A DNA stretch of 64,000 nucleotides from Cymodocea nodosa (Eukaryota; Streptophyta; Magnoliopsida; Alismatales; Cymodoceaceae), in the NCBI GenBank assembly GCA_036874045.1, contig JAZBRI010000011.1:2976001-3040000 (forward strand), read 5' to 3'. The notes below the pieces were generated by a model that was not told the DNA's origin, did no database searches, and saw nothing but the letters and a program-made list of their open reading frames with translations. This document shows positions 22,319 through 33,959 of the stretch, in pieces (the stretch's first letter is position 1; the number at the start of each line of letters is the position of its first letter). The translations under genes were made by a program, and so were the position numbers.

Positions 22319-24068
22319 TGTAGGATCACATGGCTACACAAGAGGGGGGTGAATTGTGTATTTTTAATATTTTCTAAAATATAATTGAAACTTTAAATCT
22401 CAAAAACAAGTCGAGACAGTGTTTTCATAAAATCATTTTTATTCAAGGTTTCAATTACAATATACAATTCAATTCTCCTTAGAAATTATAGATGCAATTA
22501 TATCTCGATGCCATGTATCATCTAAACAATTTCATAACTACAAACAGAGAAAACTAATTTGCGGAATTTAAAATATTTCTCCCTGTTTGAGATCTTTTTT
22601 CTTCTTCTTTCTTCTTCAACAATTATTTAGTGACGAATATTTTGCCTTTCTATGCTTCACCGAATTTGCTTTCTTTTAATACTTCAAATCTTTAGTGACG
22701 AAAATCTTACCTTTTTATGCTTCACTGAATTTTCTTCCACTTGAGAGATTTTCCCCAAAGAGGTGTTTTTGATCCCTAAAAAAGATTTTTCTTTTGGTGT
22801 ACAGGGATGGTTTGATCCTTGAAAAGATTTTTCTTTTTGTGTGCAAGGATGGTTTGATCAACGAGAACTCTATGCCTTTTATACTGTATCTTCATTTCAT
22901 GCATATCCTCCACGTTTAATCACTACCAATTTTCCACTTCTCCACGTCTTTTCTTTTTCCTTCATCGAAACACACACGTTCCAACCCACGTTTATATTTC
23001 GAATTTCCTTTAATCATCAGTCTTGGATCTCTGAAAAATTTCCTGCAAAATAAACTTTCTCGTCCAAAAGTTTTTCATCAGTGTAATAAGAAGTCGTTAC
23101 TTTAATATTAACTAAACGAGTAACACAAGTATATATATATAACTTAACATTTCTAACTTAACGAGTTCACCATGTGCCATTTCACGTGAGAAGTATTGTA
23201 GCTAACTCAACGAACTAAGTCCGTGGTGTTATGCTATCTCAACGAACCAACTTAACCTTTCTTTCGGAAGGTTAAACGATAACTCACCGAAAACAGTTTA
23301 AGTTTCAGATAGTTAGGGATGTAAGTCATCGAAAAACTCTTTATATGATAAAACTAGTGAGACACATGTCAAGGCCTGAAAACATGACTTAAGTTACCTT
23401 TCAGATAGTTACGACTGTAAGTCTCCGAAAAACTTTAACTCACCGATTCAGTAATAAACAAATGTTTTTATAATAAGAATTTTACCATGTGCAAAATTAA
23501 CAACTTAAGTTTATAATGCTAACCTAACGCGTTGCCTTAGTGTTCAATATAGCAACTCAACGCATTTAGTTATGTTAACTTAAGGAGTTAAACATGTGCA
23601 CCTCACGTGATACAATACAACATTCGTAACTTATAATTTCACTACGTGTATAACACTAACTTAATGAGTTCGTCTCTTCTTTTATTCACTAACTTAACAA
23701 GTTATCACGTGACCTATTTTAACCTTTAAGCCTCTAACTTAACGAGTTCTCACGTGACCTCTATATAAACAAAACTCTAACTTAACGAGTTGTCTAAACG
23801 TGCATTGTTCATGATACAAAAGATATAACTTTAAAACATATCATGCTTTTCAATAAAACCACACGTTAACTTAATGTTTAGCTAAATGAGAAATTAATGC
23901 AACGAAACGACTAGTTATTAACTTCAGATCCAATACAGACAAGTATTTATATTAGTAAGCTTTTTCTGTATTAATTGATGATTTTAATTTCTTTTCACAA
24001 GCAATAGTAATTGAGCAAATATGATTATTTTCATTCAGCACACACCATCAAAACAAAAATACTCAACA
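22319..24068 (-). repeat. 3' LTR of element B (1750 bp)
   Basis: The ends are TGTAGGATC and ACTCAACA. It is packed with TAACTTAACGAGTT, TCACGTGA and TTTCGGATAGTTA-like words. The minus-strand TATAAAAGG lies near 22875-22883. It is the same length as the partner LTR. Confidence 0.95.
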
Positions 24069-24082
24069 ATCTCCCCCTTTTT
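24069..24082 (-). other. Polypurine tract of B
   Basis: The minus strand reads AAAAAGGGGGAGAT directly before the 3' LTR start TGTTGAG. A second similar tract (AAAAGGGGGAG) lies at about 24376-24387, 300 bases upstream. Confidence 0.88.
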
Positions 24083-24563
24083 GATGATGACAAAACCATA
24101 TTAAATCAATTATGAAATATGTTTAACTCAACAAAGCACCTTTGTTGGGTTAACTTTTAATTCAACAAACTTGTTTGTTGACTTAAGTTCACTTAAGCTT
24201 ATTTCTATTGTTTGTGTAAATTTTACCTCTTAGAACTAAAACTCTCAGATGTCAATAATTATATAAGGATCAGTTTTCTAATTATCATTTGTCAGATTAC
24301 AATAACCATTCAATAGCATCTTTTTTTATAATATATATATGCAATTAAGATCATAATCATCTTTTTATAATATTTCTCCCCCTTTTCGTCATTAATCAAA
24401 AAGATAATTATAGAGAATATATATACATATATAAGAGAATTACAACAACGATTTTTGTAAACAAGAATAATAATTGAACACATTTACAGAAAAATGTATT
24501 GTTCAATGAATCAAACAAGTAATACAAACATTACATTTTGTATTCAGAAACAAACAAAAACAG
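24083..24563 (-). other. B: short non-coding 3' region
   Basis: AT-rich sequence between the accessory stop and the polypurine tract, with the extra CTCCCCCTTTT tract at about 24376-24387. No gene seen. Confidence 0.7.
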
Positions 24564-26795
24564 TTATCGACCCCTCCTAAGTATATCACTTATAGCATTA
24601 CATATTTTATCTCCTAGATGCCTAATATCATTTCTGATGTCGTTAAGCACTGCATCTAAGTCAAGAGGTAGTTGGGTTTGCTGTTCTGCTTGAACTGAAT
24701 AACTTTGTTGTTGTTGTTGTCGTTGAGGTTTATGCATGGCCTGTAATTTTTGTAAATCTTTGACACTAAATGCTCTCATGCCTTTAGTTTCAGAGGGCCA
24801 GTTGGATAAAGTCAATTGGCTTGCAAGGATTCTACATACAGCATCACCATAAAATAAATTTGAACTCATATGCTGTAGTTGAGACATAAATACATCAAAC
24901 CAATTTATTTGAATTCTATTCAGCAGGCCATAAGTTGCATATAAACAGCTTCTGCTGACTTCCAAATTGTGTCCAACTCTCTGAAATAAATTTGCATGCA
25001 ATATATTTGCAATAAACTTTGCCTCTGCATTCAGATTTTCCATTAATCTCATTTCAGAATATACATCTGGAATTTTTGATAAAGACCGAATGTTCCATTC
25101 CAGTTGTCTTATAATGTCAAATCTGTTGGTAACAACACCTTCATTCTTTAATCCTAAAACTTCAAAAATTAACTCAGGAGACAATAGAAACTCCTATTCA
25201 TTTATTTGAGTTTTCAGAAAATTTCCATTCTTGACCAGATTGCTATAAAAAGCTGCAATAAGCTTTGTGTATTGCTTCCATTTCGTTCCTACTGGTAAGA
25301 ATTTAATGAGGCCTTGAAACTCAAACAGATCTCTTATTTCCATCAAATTTCTGAATTTAATTGGACGAGCATGCATAATCTGACATGTAATCAGATTATT
25401 GCATTTCTGCAATGCTTCTTCAAATCTAAAATGAATTGCATTACCTTGAATTTGTAATATTGTACACAAAGAAGGTGATACCTGAAGCTGTGATTCAGAG
25501 TTTAATTCATCTTCAGGAACCTCTTCTTCAAAATGAATGTCATGTTATTCCTCTTCCAAAATATTATCTTGAAGCTGCTCAGGTAAGCTTGATTCTTTAG
25601 CTTCAACAGTGTTAGGAACATTGTCAATATACTCAACATTCATCTTTTCAGTCTCCATAGAATGTTCAGAGTTCAATTTTTCCACAAATTCTACAACCGG
25701 TGTATCTATCTGTAATTATTCATTTTGTTCAAAAGATAATTCCATTGATTCATGCTGTGAATTCTCAAACTCTGCTTCTATAGATTCTGTAGAAGGCTGG
25801 TTAACTTTTAGCTCTTCTAGAGTCTTAACATTTTGAATATCTGCTACTCCAGACAATTCAGCCTGTAAACTAGTTAATGCTTCAACATTGTCAATTATAT
25901 CTGCAATAACTTGTTCAATGTCAGGTGCCTGATGCTCTGATTTATCAATATCTACATCATCAGGACTTGTACTAATAGAAAAACTTGAGCTCATATTTGA
26001 CTTGTATTTCTTCTCAAGCTTTCTAGCAAGGAAAAATAAAGTCTCATTATCTTCATCAGTTTCAGTATGCTCAGAACTAATGAGTTTATTAGATGCACAA
26101 TAAGGTACAATGTCTAGACATACATTGTCCTTTGGAAATAAATTTTCATCTGATTTTCCTTTTTCAATAGACTTTGTTTCCTTAGACATAATTTTTTTGA
26201 CTTTCCTTCTTCTATAACATTTCTGTTTCTCCTTTTCAGGTATTGCTGTTTTCTTTTCAAATTGCTCCATAAAAGTTTTCTGCTTTAATTCTTCTAAGGC
26301 ACTTTCTATTGCAACGGCCTTTCGAAGACTGTCAACTTTTGTTTTGTCTACAGCAATATCTGATTCTACTTGTTTTGAATATAAAGGAGTAGGGATAGCT
26401 GATTCATGCTCTTTCTCAAATGCATGTAGTCTTGTACCGTTTATAGGAGTTTGAGGAGTTCTATTTGATGAACCTACACCTTTTTCCAAATATTTTGCAT
26501 ACTGTTCCAAAAATGCAATCTCAGCACATTTCATTCTGTATTCTCTATCAAATTTACTACGAATACCCATGTATGTAATATTTGCATCAGTATGTTGAAG
26601 TTCTTGTCTAACTTCATTTAGTATACCTTCAGGAAAGAAGTAATCTTTATAAATTTCAGCTAACCTTCTATCCACTCGAAGTATTTTCTTGAACCAAGTA
26701 CGTGGAACTTCATCATTCTCTATTTCTTTTCCTTTTGCATCTCTTCTGCTTTTGCCTTTTCCTCTGCCATGACCTTTGTAGAACTTGGAGACCAT
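24564..26795 (-). pseudogene. 3' accessory ORF of element B (744 codons incl. stop)
   Basis: It reads as one frame from MVSKFYKGHGRGKGKSRR with three internal stops: TAA 25716-25718, TAA 25545-25547 and TAG 25194-25196. The N-terminus is basic; the middle is acidic with Ser/Glu runs. The C-terminal domain has EIRDLFEFQGLIKFL, AFYSNLVKNGNFL, SPELIFEVLGLKNEG, NRIQINWFDVFMSQL and NLFYGDAVCRIL, matching element D in order. It is followed by Gln-rich PQRQQQQQSY and ends with a short helix and RRGR. It stands where SIRE elements carry an env-like ORF, but I see no signal peptide or membrane anchor. The upstream ATG at 26819 is less likely, since A starts at the equivalent of 26795. Confidence 0.85.
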
Positions 26796-26877
26796 CATCG
26801 TAAGTTGTAACAGCAACAAGCGGGAAAGATTTTCTTGACAAAGTTTACAAATAACCTAAGTGCTCGTGTAATAAGTG

Positions 26878-27020
26878 TTTAAATAGGGATTTTAGGCGTA
26901 TAACTCAACGTGAAGAGAAGTTGAGTTTAGAAATTAAATAAATATTGAATAAAGTTTATTCAATCAAAGTACCCGAAATATTCAAGTATAACTCATTGAG
27001 TTAACTAACCTAACGAGTAA
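26878..27020 (-). promoter_or_regulatory. Word block and TATA-like box before the B accessory ORF
   Basis: On the minus strand, words CGTTAGGTTAGTTAACTCA, AATGAGTTATACTTG and TCTCTTCACGTTGAGTTATA are followed by TATTTAAA at 26878-26885. That is 83 bases before the ATG at 26795. Element A has the same arrangement with the same spacing. Promoter function is inference. Confidence 0.6.
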
Positions 27021-28381
27021 AACGCTGTCTAGAGACATTTTTGCACGTTACCTTATCTAACATAATGTCTAGTTAGTATAAAAACAATTTTCGGATGCTT
27101 CCAACTGAAACGTTCCGAAAACAACACACATGCTAAACTTAACATTATCTTGAGAATATTGTAAACTATTTGAACATTTTGTCTTTTGAATCTAAAATAG
27201 TTTATTTGTCTTTTTAAATTAGTTCATCAAGATTTTAAGAGGACATTAATTCAGATTAACTAAGATTTGTATTCTAAATTATATTAATCTGTTTTCGACA
27301 TTGTTAATGCTCCCCCTACAAATATACTTCAAATATATTCAATCAACATACAAAATATACTTGTAGTGACAATAGATGTTAAGTATAACTATACTTTTAA
27401 ATTTTCTTTTCAGAAACTTCCGTTATCCTGAGATCATCAAAAATGATTTTCAGAATCAATTCCTACTGTATATGAATCAAAACACAACTTTGAACTCAAT
27501 GTGATTAATTCAAGGAGAATAAAAGAATGTATCTCAAATAAACATTTTCAAAAGTACTAATGTTGATTCAATAAATCAGTAGTCATATTGGTAGAAACTA
27601 TATGCGATTCAAAAATATCTGTAATTAATGAAACAACTTTTTCTTTTCAAAACAGTAAATATTGATAATTTTCTTTAAAAGTTAGTTTGAAAAGCTTGAA
27701 TCATACAAGAGCTTTCTAATGTACCCGTGTAATGAGCTTTCAGTCAACAATCCCAGATCTAATCAGGACCTTAGGTTACTAGATTTAAAGAATCCTTTTT
27801 TAGGACATTAATCCTTACATACCTATCTGCTCAAGTACAAAAGGCTTGTGATCAAACTGATCAATAAACTCTCAAAGATTTTCACTTTGTAAGCACTTTT
27901 CATTTTATGCACAGTATATATGTATTCCATTAATACAGATGCAATAAAAACACAAATCTCATACAATTTTTACTTCTATGATTGTACTGAGAATATGAAT
28001 CAGTTTCAATAAGCTTATACTTTTGATTAACAATTTAAGATGAGTGACATATAACTTATTCTACAAGTTTAATCAATTAAGTCAAATTTTTGCATGATCA
28101 TATGCATTTTCCTTGATTCAAAGAAAACATTTAATCAAAATTTCAGAATGTCAGAAGTATTTAATGTTTTTCATGTACATTTCCACTTAAAATCGTAAAA
28201 ACCATTAAAATTGATAAACTACTTAAAATCAATAAGATACTACTATGATTTTACAATAAATACATAGTATCTTAAGCAGCAGTTTAGATATTACTTTAGA
28301 TATTTATAATAAGCATATAATATCTATGAGGTGAACAACATCATCAATAATATTTATCTTTTTATGTGGAGTTTAAGCATT
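27020..28381 (-). other. B: non-coding region after pol
   Basis: No ORF. It aligns with A 62141-63480 and partly with D 50080-51060. A polypurine stretch (minus strand GTAGGGGGAG) lies at 27308-27317 and could act as an internal second priming site. Confidence 0.75.
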
Positions 28382-31300
28382 TTACACATCACATAGCCTA
28401 CAAATACCTAAATTTAATCTAATGTAGTAGAATGTATTTTCGTCTAGAGGTTTTGTAAATATATCAGCTAATTGATTTTTACTAGACACAAATTCTAATT
28501 TAATTTTTCCTTTAATTACGTTATCTCTTAGAAAATGATGTCTAACCTCTATATGCTTTGCTCTTGAATGTAATACAGGATTTTTAGAAAGATTTATTGC
28601 AGAACTATTGTCACAATAAATCTCAGTTGTATCATAAGATAATCCAAAATCTTCTAAAGTTTGCCTTACCCACAGAATCTGAGTGCAACACAGTGCATCA
28701 GCAACATATTAAGCTTCTGTAGTAGAAAGTGCTACACAGTTTTGCTTTTTACTAAACCATGACACTAAATTATTTCCCAATAATTGACATGTCCCACTGG
28801 TACTCTTTCTATCAGATTTAGATCCTACATAATCAGCATCAGTATATCCTATAATATCTATTGAACTATCCTTAGAATAATACAGTCTGAAATTTTTAGT
28901 TCCTTGTATATAGCTAAATATTCTTTTAACTGCAATTCAATGTGATTCTTTAGGATTAGATTGAAATCTAGCACAAACACACACAACAAATATAATATCA
29001 GGTCTACTAGCAGTCAAATAAAGTAAAGAACCAATCATACTTCTATATTTTCTTTGATCTATAGATTTTCCTATGTCATCAATATCTAACTTTAAAGTAG
29101 TACTCATAGGAGTTCCTCGAATCCTTGTATCATTAAAATTAAATTTCTTAAGCATTTCATCTGCATATTTTTCCTGATTTAAAAATGTACCTTTATCCAT
29201 TTGCTTAATTTGAAGTCCTAGAAAATATGAAAGTTCTCCTATCATACTCATTTCAAACTGATTAGTCATCTCTTCATAGAATATTTCTATCAACTTATCA
29301 GAGGTTGCTCCAAAGATTATATCATCCACGTATATTTGAACAACAATCTGATCTTTACCATCTCTCTACATAAATAGAGTATGATCCACTTTTCCCATGA
29401 TATAGCCTTTTTCTATTAAAAAAGAAGACAATCTTTCATACCATGATCTAGGTGTTTGCTTCAAACCATATAAGGCTTTCTTGAATTTATACACAAAGTC
29501 AGGATTTTTAATATCTTCAAATCCAGGTGGTTATTTTACGTAGACTTCTTCATTAATTAAACCATTTAGAAATGCACTCTTTACATCCATTTGATATAAT
29601 TTAAAATCCATATAACAAGCATAGGCCAATAATATTCTAATACTTTCTAACCTAGCCACAAGAGCAAATGTTTCATCATAATCTAATCCTTCTTCCTGTG
29701 TGTACCCTTGTGCAACTAATCTAGCTTTATTCCTTATAATTTGACGAGTTTCGTTAGTTTTATTTCTAAAGATCCACTTTGTACCTATTATGGACTGATT
29801 TTTTGGTGGAGAGACTAATTCCCATACATCATTTCTGATGAATTGATTTAGTTCTTCTTGCATTGCCACTATCCAATTTTCATCAGATAATGCTTCTTGT
29901 ATATTCCTTGGTTCCACCATAGAAACAAACATACACATACTATTTAAATTTACTGAAGCTCTAGTTTTAACTCTCTCATTAATATTACCAATGACTTGAG
30001 TAATGGGATGTGATGAAGAATAACACCAATGTCTCTGATTTTCCTCAATATTCTCATCAACATCTGAAAGTCTATCACTTTCATCATTAGTTTGATGATT
30101 TAAGTTCATATTTTGATTTTCTCAGATAAATCATCAATCTCTCTATTGATCTCTAACTCATTTGGAAAATTGATCATATCATCATTATCAGCTTTAGATT
30201 GAGATTCTCTAAGAGAATTTTCATTGAAGCTTACATGGAGGGTTTCTTCAATAGTCCTAGAAGTCTTGTTATATACTATATAGGCTTTACTTGTAGTAGA
30301 GTAACCTACAAAAATTCCTTCATCCGATTTGGCTTGAAATTTATCCCTTTTATCCTTAGTATTAAGAATAAAACACTTGCAGCCAAATGGTTTCATATAG
30401 GAAATTTTTGGAACCCTATTAAACATAATTTCAAAAGGAGTTTTATTAACATGAGGTCTTAAATGACTTTTGTTAATAACATAACAAGTTGTATTTACTA
30501 CTTCAGCCCAAAGATTTTGAGGTAACTTATGTTCATTCAACATAGTTCTAGCCATTTCTTGAAGTGATCTATTCTTTCTCTCAACAACACCATTTTGACA
30601 CGGTGCTCTTGGAAAAGAAAATTTGTGATCAATGCCATGCTCATTACAATAGTTATCTATTTGATCATTATCAAATTCAGTTCCATGATCACTCCTAAGT
30701 TTTTGAATAGAGACACTTTGCTCATTTTGAACAAAATTGCAAAACATTTTAAATTTTTCAAAAACTTCTGTCTTAGACGCTAGAAAATATACCCAAGTGT
30801 ATCTAGAGAAGTCATCTACAAAAACAAATACATACCGTTTACCACCAAGACTCATGATTCTTGTTGGTCCAAATAGATCCATATGTATAAGTTCTAAGAC
30901 TCTATTGCTTGAAATATCAGTTTTGGATTTAAAAGAGTTTTTGTAAAGTTTACCTAACTCACATGCATCACACATAAAGTTCTTTGAGTATTTAATCTTT
31001 GGTAAACCTCTCATTAAATGTTTTTTAGATAGTTTATGTAATAATTTCATATTTATATGCCCAATCCTTCTATGCCATAGATATGCATCACTAGTTTCAG
31101 CTAGCAAACATGAATTTAAATCAACTACACTAGAAGATAAAGATAAAATACATACAGAATCTTTTCTTTTAGCAATAAACTTAATTTCATCTATATTTTT
31201 ATCAATTATTTTGCATACATTATCTTCAAACACTACATAATATCCATTTTCAATTAGTTTTATGATACTCAGCAAATTAAATCCTAGGTTTTCTACATAT

Positions 31301-31500
31301 AGTACATTCAAAATAACACAAGTAGGAGTTATTTGAACATTGCCCATACCTATGATTTTATCTTTGCTTTTGTTTCCAAATGTTACACTTCCTTTCATGG
31401 TATTTGTAAAATTTTGTAATAGACTTTTCTGTCTGGTCATGTGACTCGACGCTCCACTGTCCAAGATCCATTTTGATGTTGTTTCCTCCTGCAACACAAA
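28382..31500 (-). pseudogene. pol of element B: protease, integrase, RT, RNase H
   Basis: Protease LDSGASSHM is intact. Pre-integrase YLWHRRIGHINMKLL is followed by the integrase core: Asp in MDLFGPTR, Asp in RSDHGTEF, Glu in NGVVERKNR, all present. A one-base loss in an A run near 30107 shifts the frame. RT starts 29531-30109 ([23 protein letters not shown]). A stop follows near 29530, then RT with VYVDDIIFGAT spelled across 29310-29345, and RT/RNase H (28937-29329, MIGSLLYLTASRPD). RNase H continues with further stops and reaches TAA at 28382-28384. Confidence 0.92.
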
Positions 31501-33759
31501 TTAAGAAAAACTTTTTCTTGGTACCCAATGTTGTTGAGGACCAAGTTCATTAAACACATATTTCTTCTTTTTGTTTAAAAATAGTTTAACATTATCATTT
31601 ATATTCTTATTAGTTGTAAGTACTATTGATTTATCATTAGCTTCATACTCACATATAGCATTATTGCTTTTACAATCATTCTTTTTGTTTTCAGATGTAG
31701 TATAATCAAGACCAAACAGATTTTTATCAGATGTTAATTTATTTTGGTCATGCTTATGCATTTCAGTAAGTTCATACCAAGATTTTGTACTTGTATTAAC
31801 ATTTTATGTACATACAAAATCTTTTTCTACACAAGAATTTTTAGTTTTATCACATGTAGAATGAGTAATTGGTCTAATAACAGTGTATTGAATTACATGC
31901 TCAGGTTTCTGAATTTTCAGTTTACTACAATTGTCTGAAATTTTAGAAACATTAGAAACTGAATTTCCAGAACAAGAAACAAGATTTTTAGAAACATTTA
32001 TAGTCATATTAGAAGTACAATTTGACAAATCACATTGATTTATATTATTACTACATGATTCATCCTTTGAAGTACCTACTTCTACATATTTATTACCTTG
32101 TTTCATAATAAAAGGAATTTTAGTCTTAGATTTACTTGAACTGCAACTAATAAATCCTTTATTGGCTTGAGATTCAGGATATTCAGGATAATCAAATCCT
32201 AAGCCAAATTTATAAGACACCGCAAGGGTACTAGTTAGTTTGTCTAACTTAGTTTGACTTAAATTCCATTTCTCAATGGTAGAATTTAAATCTCTCTCTC
32301 TTAGTTTTAATTTATCTATCTCTAATTCAAGTTCATTTATATTGTTTCTCAACATTTCATTTTCAGATTCTATCTTTATTTTTTCAGCATTTATATTCTG
32401 TATTTGTTCATGCAAGATACATTCATTAAATCTAAATTTTTGCAAATCTCTAGCATGATTTTCATTATCACATTTAAACTTTTCTAATGTAGTAGATAGG
32501 AAACAATTTTCTTCTTCCATAATGGATGAGGATTTTCTAATATTCTTATTTTCTAGTTTACATACTTTAAGTTTTTGTAGTAATGCATGATAAGCACATA
32601 ATAATTCATCAAAGTTGAAATTTGAATGACTTTCAGGATCAGATATTACCTTAGACTCATCTGCCATGAAGCACACATGAGCAATGTCTTCTAACTCTTG
32701 TTCTCCTTCTGAATGTGAAGATTTTGATGCTAATTCCTCAGATTCAGACTCTACAAATGTGTCATCCCAAGTGACCTTCAAAGTCTTTTTCTTGTAAAAC
32801 TTTTTCTGAGTTTTTTGAGCCGTCTTCTTCTGATTTGTCCTACTTTGCTTTTCATTTTTCCTCATAGGACAATCTGGAGAAAGATGTCCAGGTTTCTTAC
32901 AGTTGTAACATACATACTTTCTAGATGAAGAATTCTTGTCATTCCGTGATTTTGACGTTGAGGGTTTATCATTTTTGTTCCTTTGTTGTTTCCTAGCTTT
33001 CCATGCTTTCTTGAATTTCCTAGTTAGCAAAATCAAATCCTTGTTAGAATCAGTAGATATATCAGAATTTGAATTAATTTCGAAGGCTATTTCTTTCTTC
33101 ATTTTTAATTTGTTGCGACTTAGTGATTCATTTAATTAAACTTCATAAGCTGTTAAATTTCCTATAAGTTCATTCATAGTATAAACATTTAAATCTCGTG
33201 ATTCCTCAATTGATGTTACTTTCTAAGACCATTAAGAACTTAGAGATCTGAGAATTTTCCTCACCAAATCCTTCTGTTCAAAATTCTTTCCTAAACATTT
33301 TAAAGAGTTTATGATATCAAGAAATTTGGAAAACATCTCAGAAATATTTTCGTCTTCATGCATCTTAAAGAGTTCATACTTATGAATCAACATGATTATT
33401 TTGGTCTATTTAACTTGAGAAGTACCTTCGTGTGAAACTTCTAATGCATGCCACACCTCATAAGCAGATTTATATGCCGACACTTTACTGAACTGTTCAT
33501 AACTCAATGCACAAAATAAAATATTTAAGCCCTTAGCATTCAGAGTTTCATTTTCTTTTTCAATAATTGTCCAAGTATTATAAGGAGTAGTTAACGGAGT
33601 AAATGATTTAGAAATCATGAACCACAACTTATGATCTATACTTTGAAGAAAAACAGTCATCCTATATTTTCAATATTCAAAATGTATTCCATTAAATAAA
33701 GGTGGACGATTAAGATTTTGGCCTTCATATAAAGAAAAATTACCATTTCCAGTAGCCAT
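31501..33759 (-). pseudogene. gag of element B, with coiled coil
   Basis: The ATG at 33759 gives MATGNGNFSLYEGQN, then RPPLFNGIHFEY; a TGG-to-TGA stop follows at once. The UBN2 region includes LNAKGLNILFCALSYEQFSK and EVSHEGTSQVK. The knuckle at 32869-32910, CYNCKKPGHLSPDC, is intact. The C-terminal half is a long coiled coil (about 32650-32230), with an Asn/Ser-rich tail. All is one frame, with stops at several former Trp, Gln, Arg and Glu codons. It ends in TAA (31501-31503), in the same frame as protease. Confidence 0.9.
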
Positions 33760-33945
33760 CTTACCTTAGATTTTTCAACCTATTTGATTTTAAATAGTCT
33801 AAAAGCTTTAAAACAACTTGAGCCTTAAATCAAGAAAGTTAAACGTATGCTCAGATATTAATTTCTGTTTAAAAACAAGGAAGGTAGAATAAGCAATGAT
33901 ATTAAATAAGTTGGTATAGATTTTATATCAAAGATTATTAACAAA

Positions 33946-33957
33946 GCTCTAATACCA
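33946..33957 (-). other. Primer-binding site of B
   Basis: The minus strand reads TGGTATTAGAGC, initiator tRNA-Met type with one transition, two bases inside the LTR. Confidence 0.88.
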
Positions 33958-33959
33958 CT

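Noticed and set aside
23128..23142. TA microsatellite in the B LTRs as a fragile site or matrix attachment
   Set aside because: Only a few repeat units, present in both LTRs; no further evidence.
30199..30946. Plus-strand ORFs opposite integrase of B, repeated opposite A at 59622-60369
   Set aside because: Antisense shadows of the conserved integrase reading frame.
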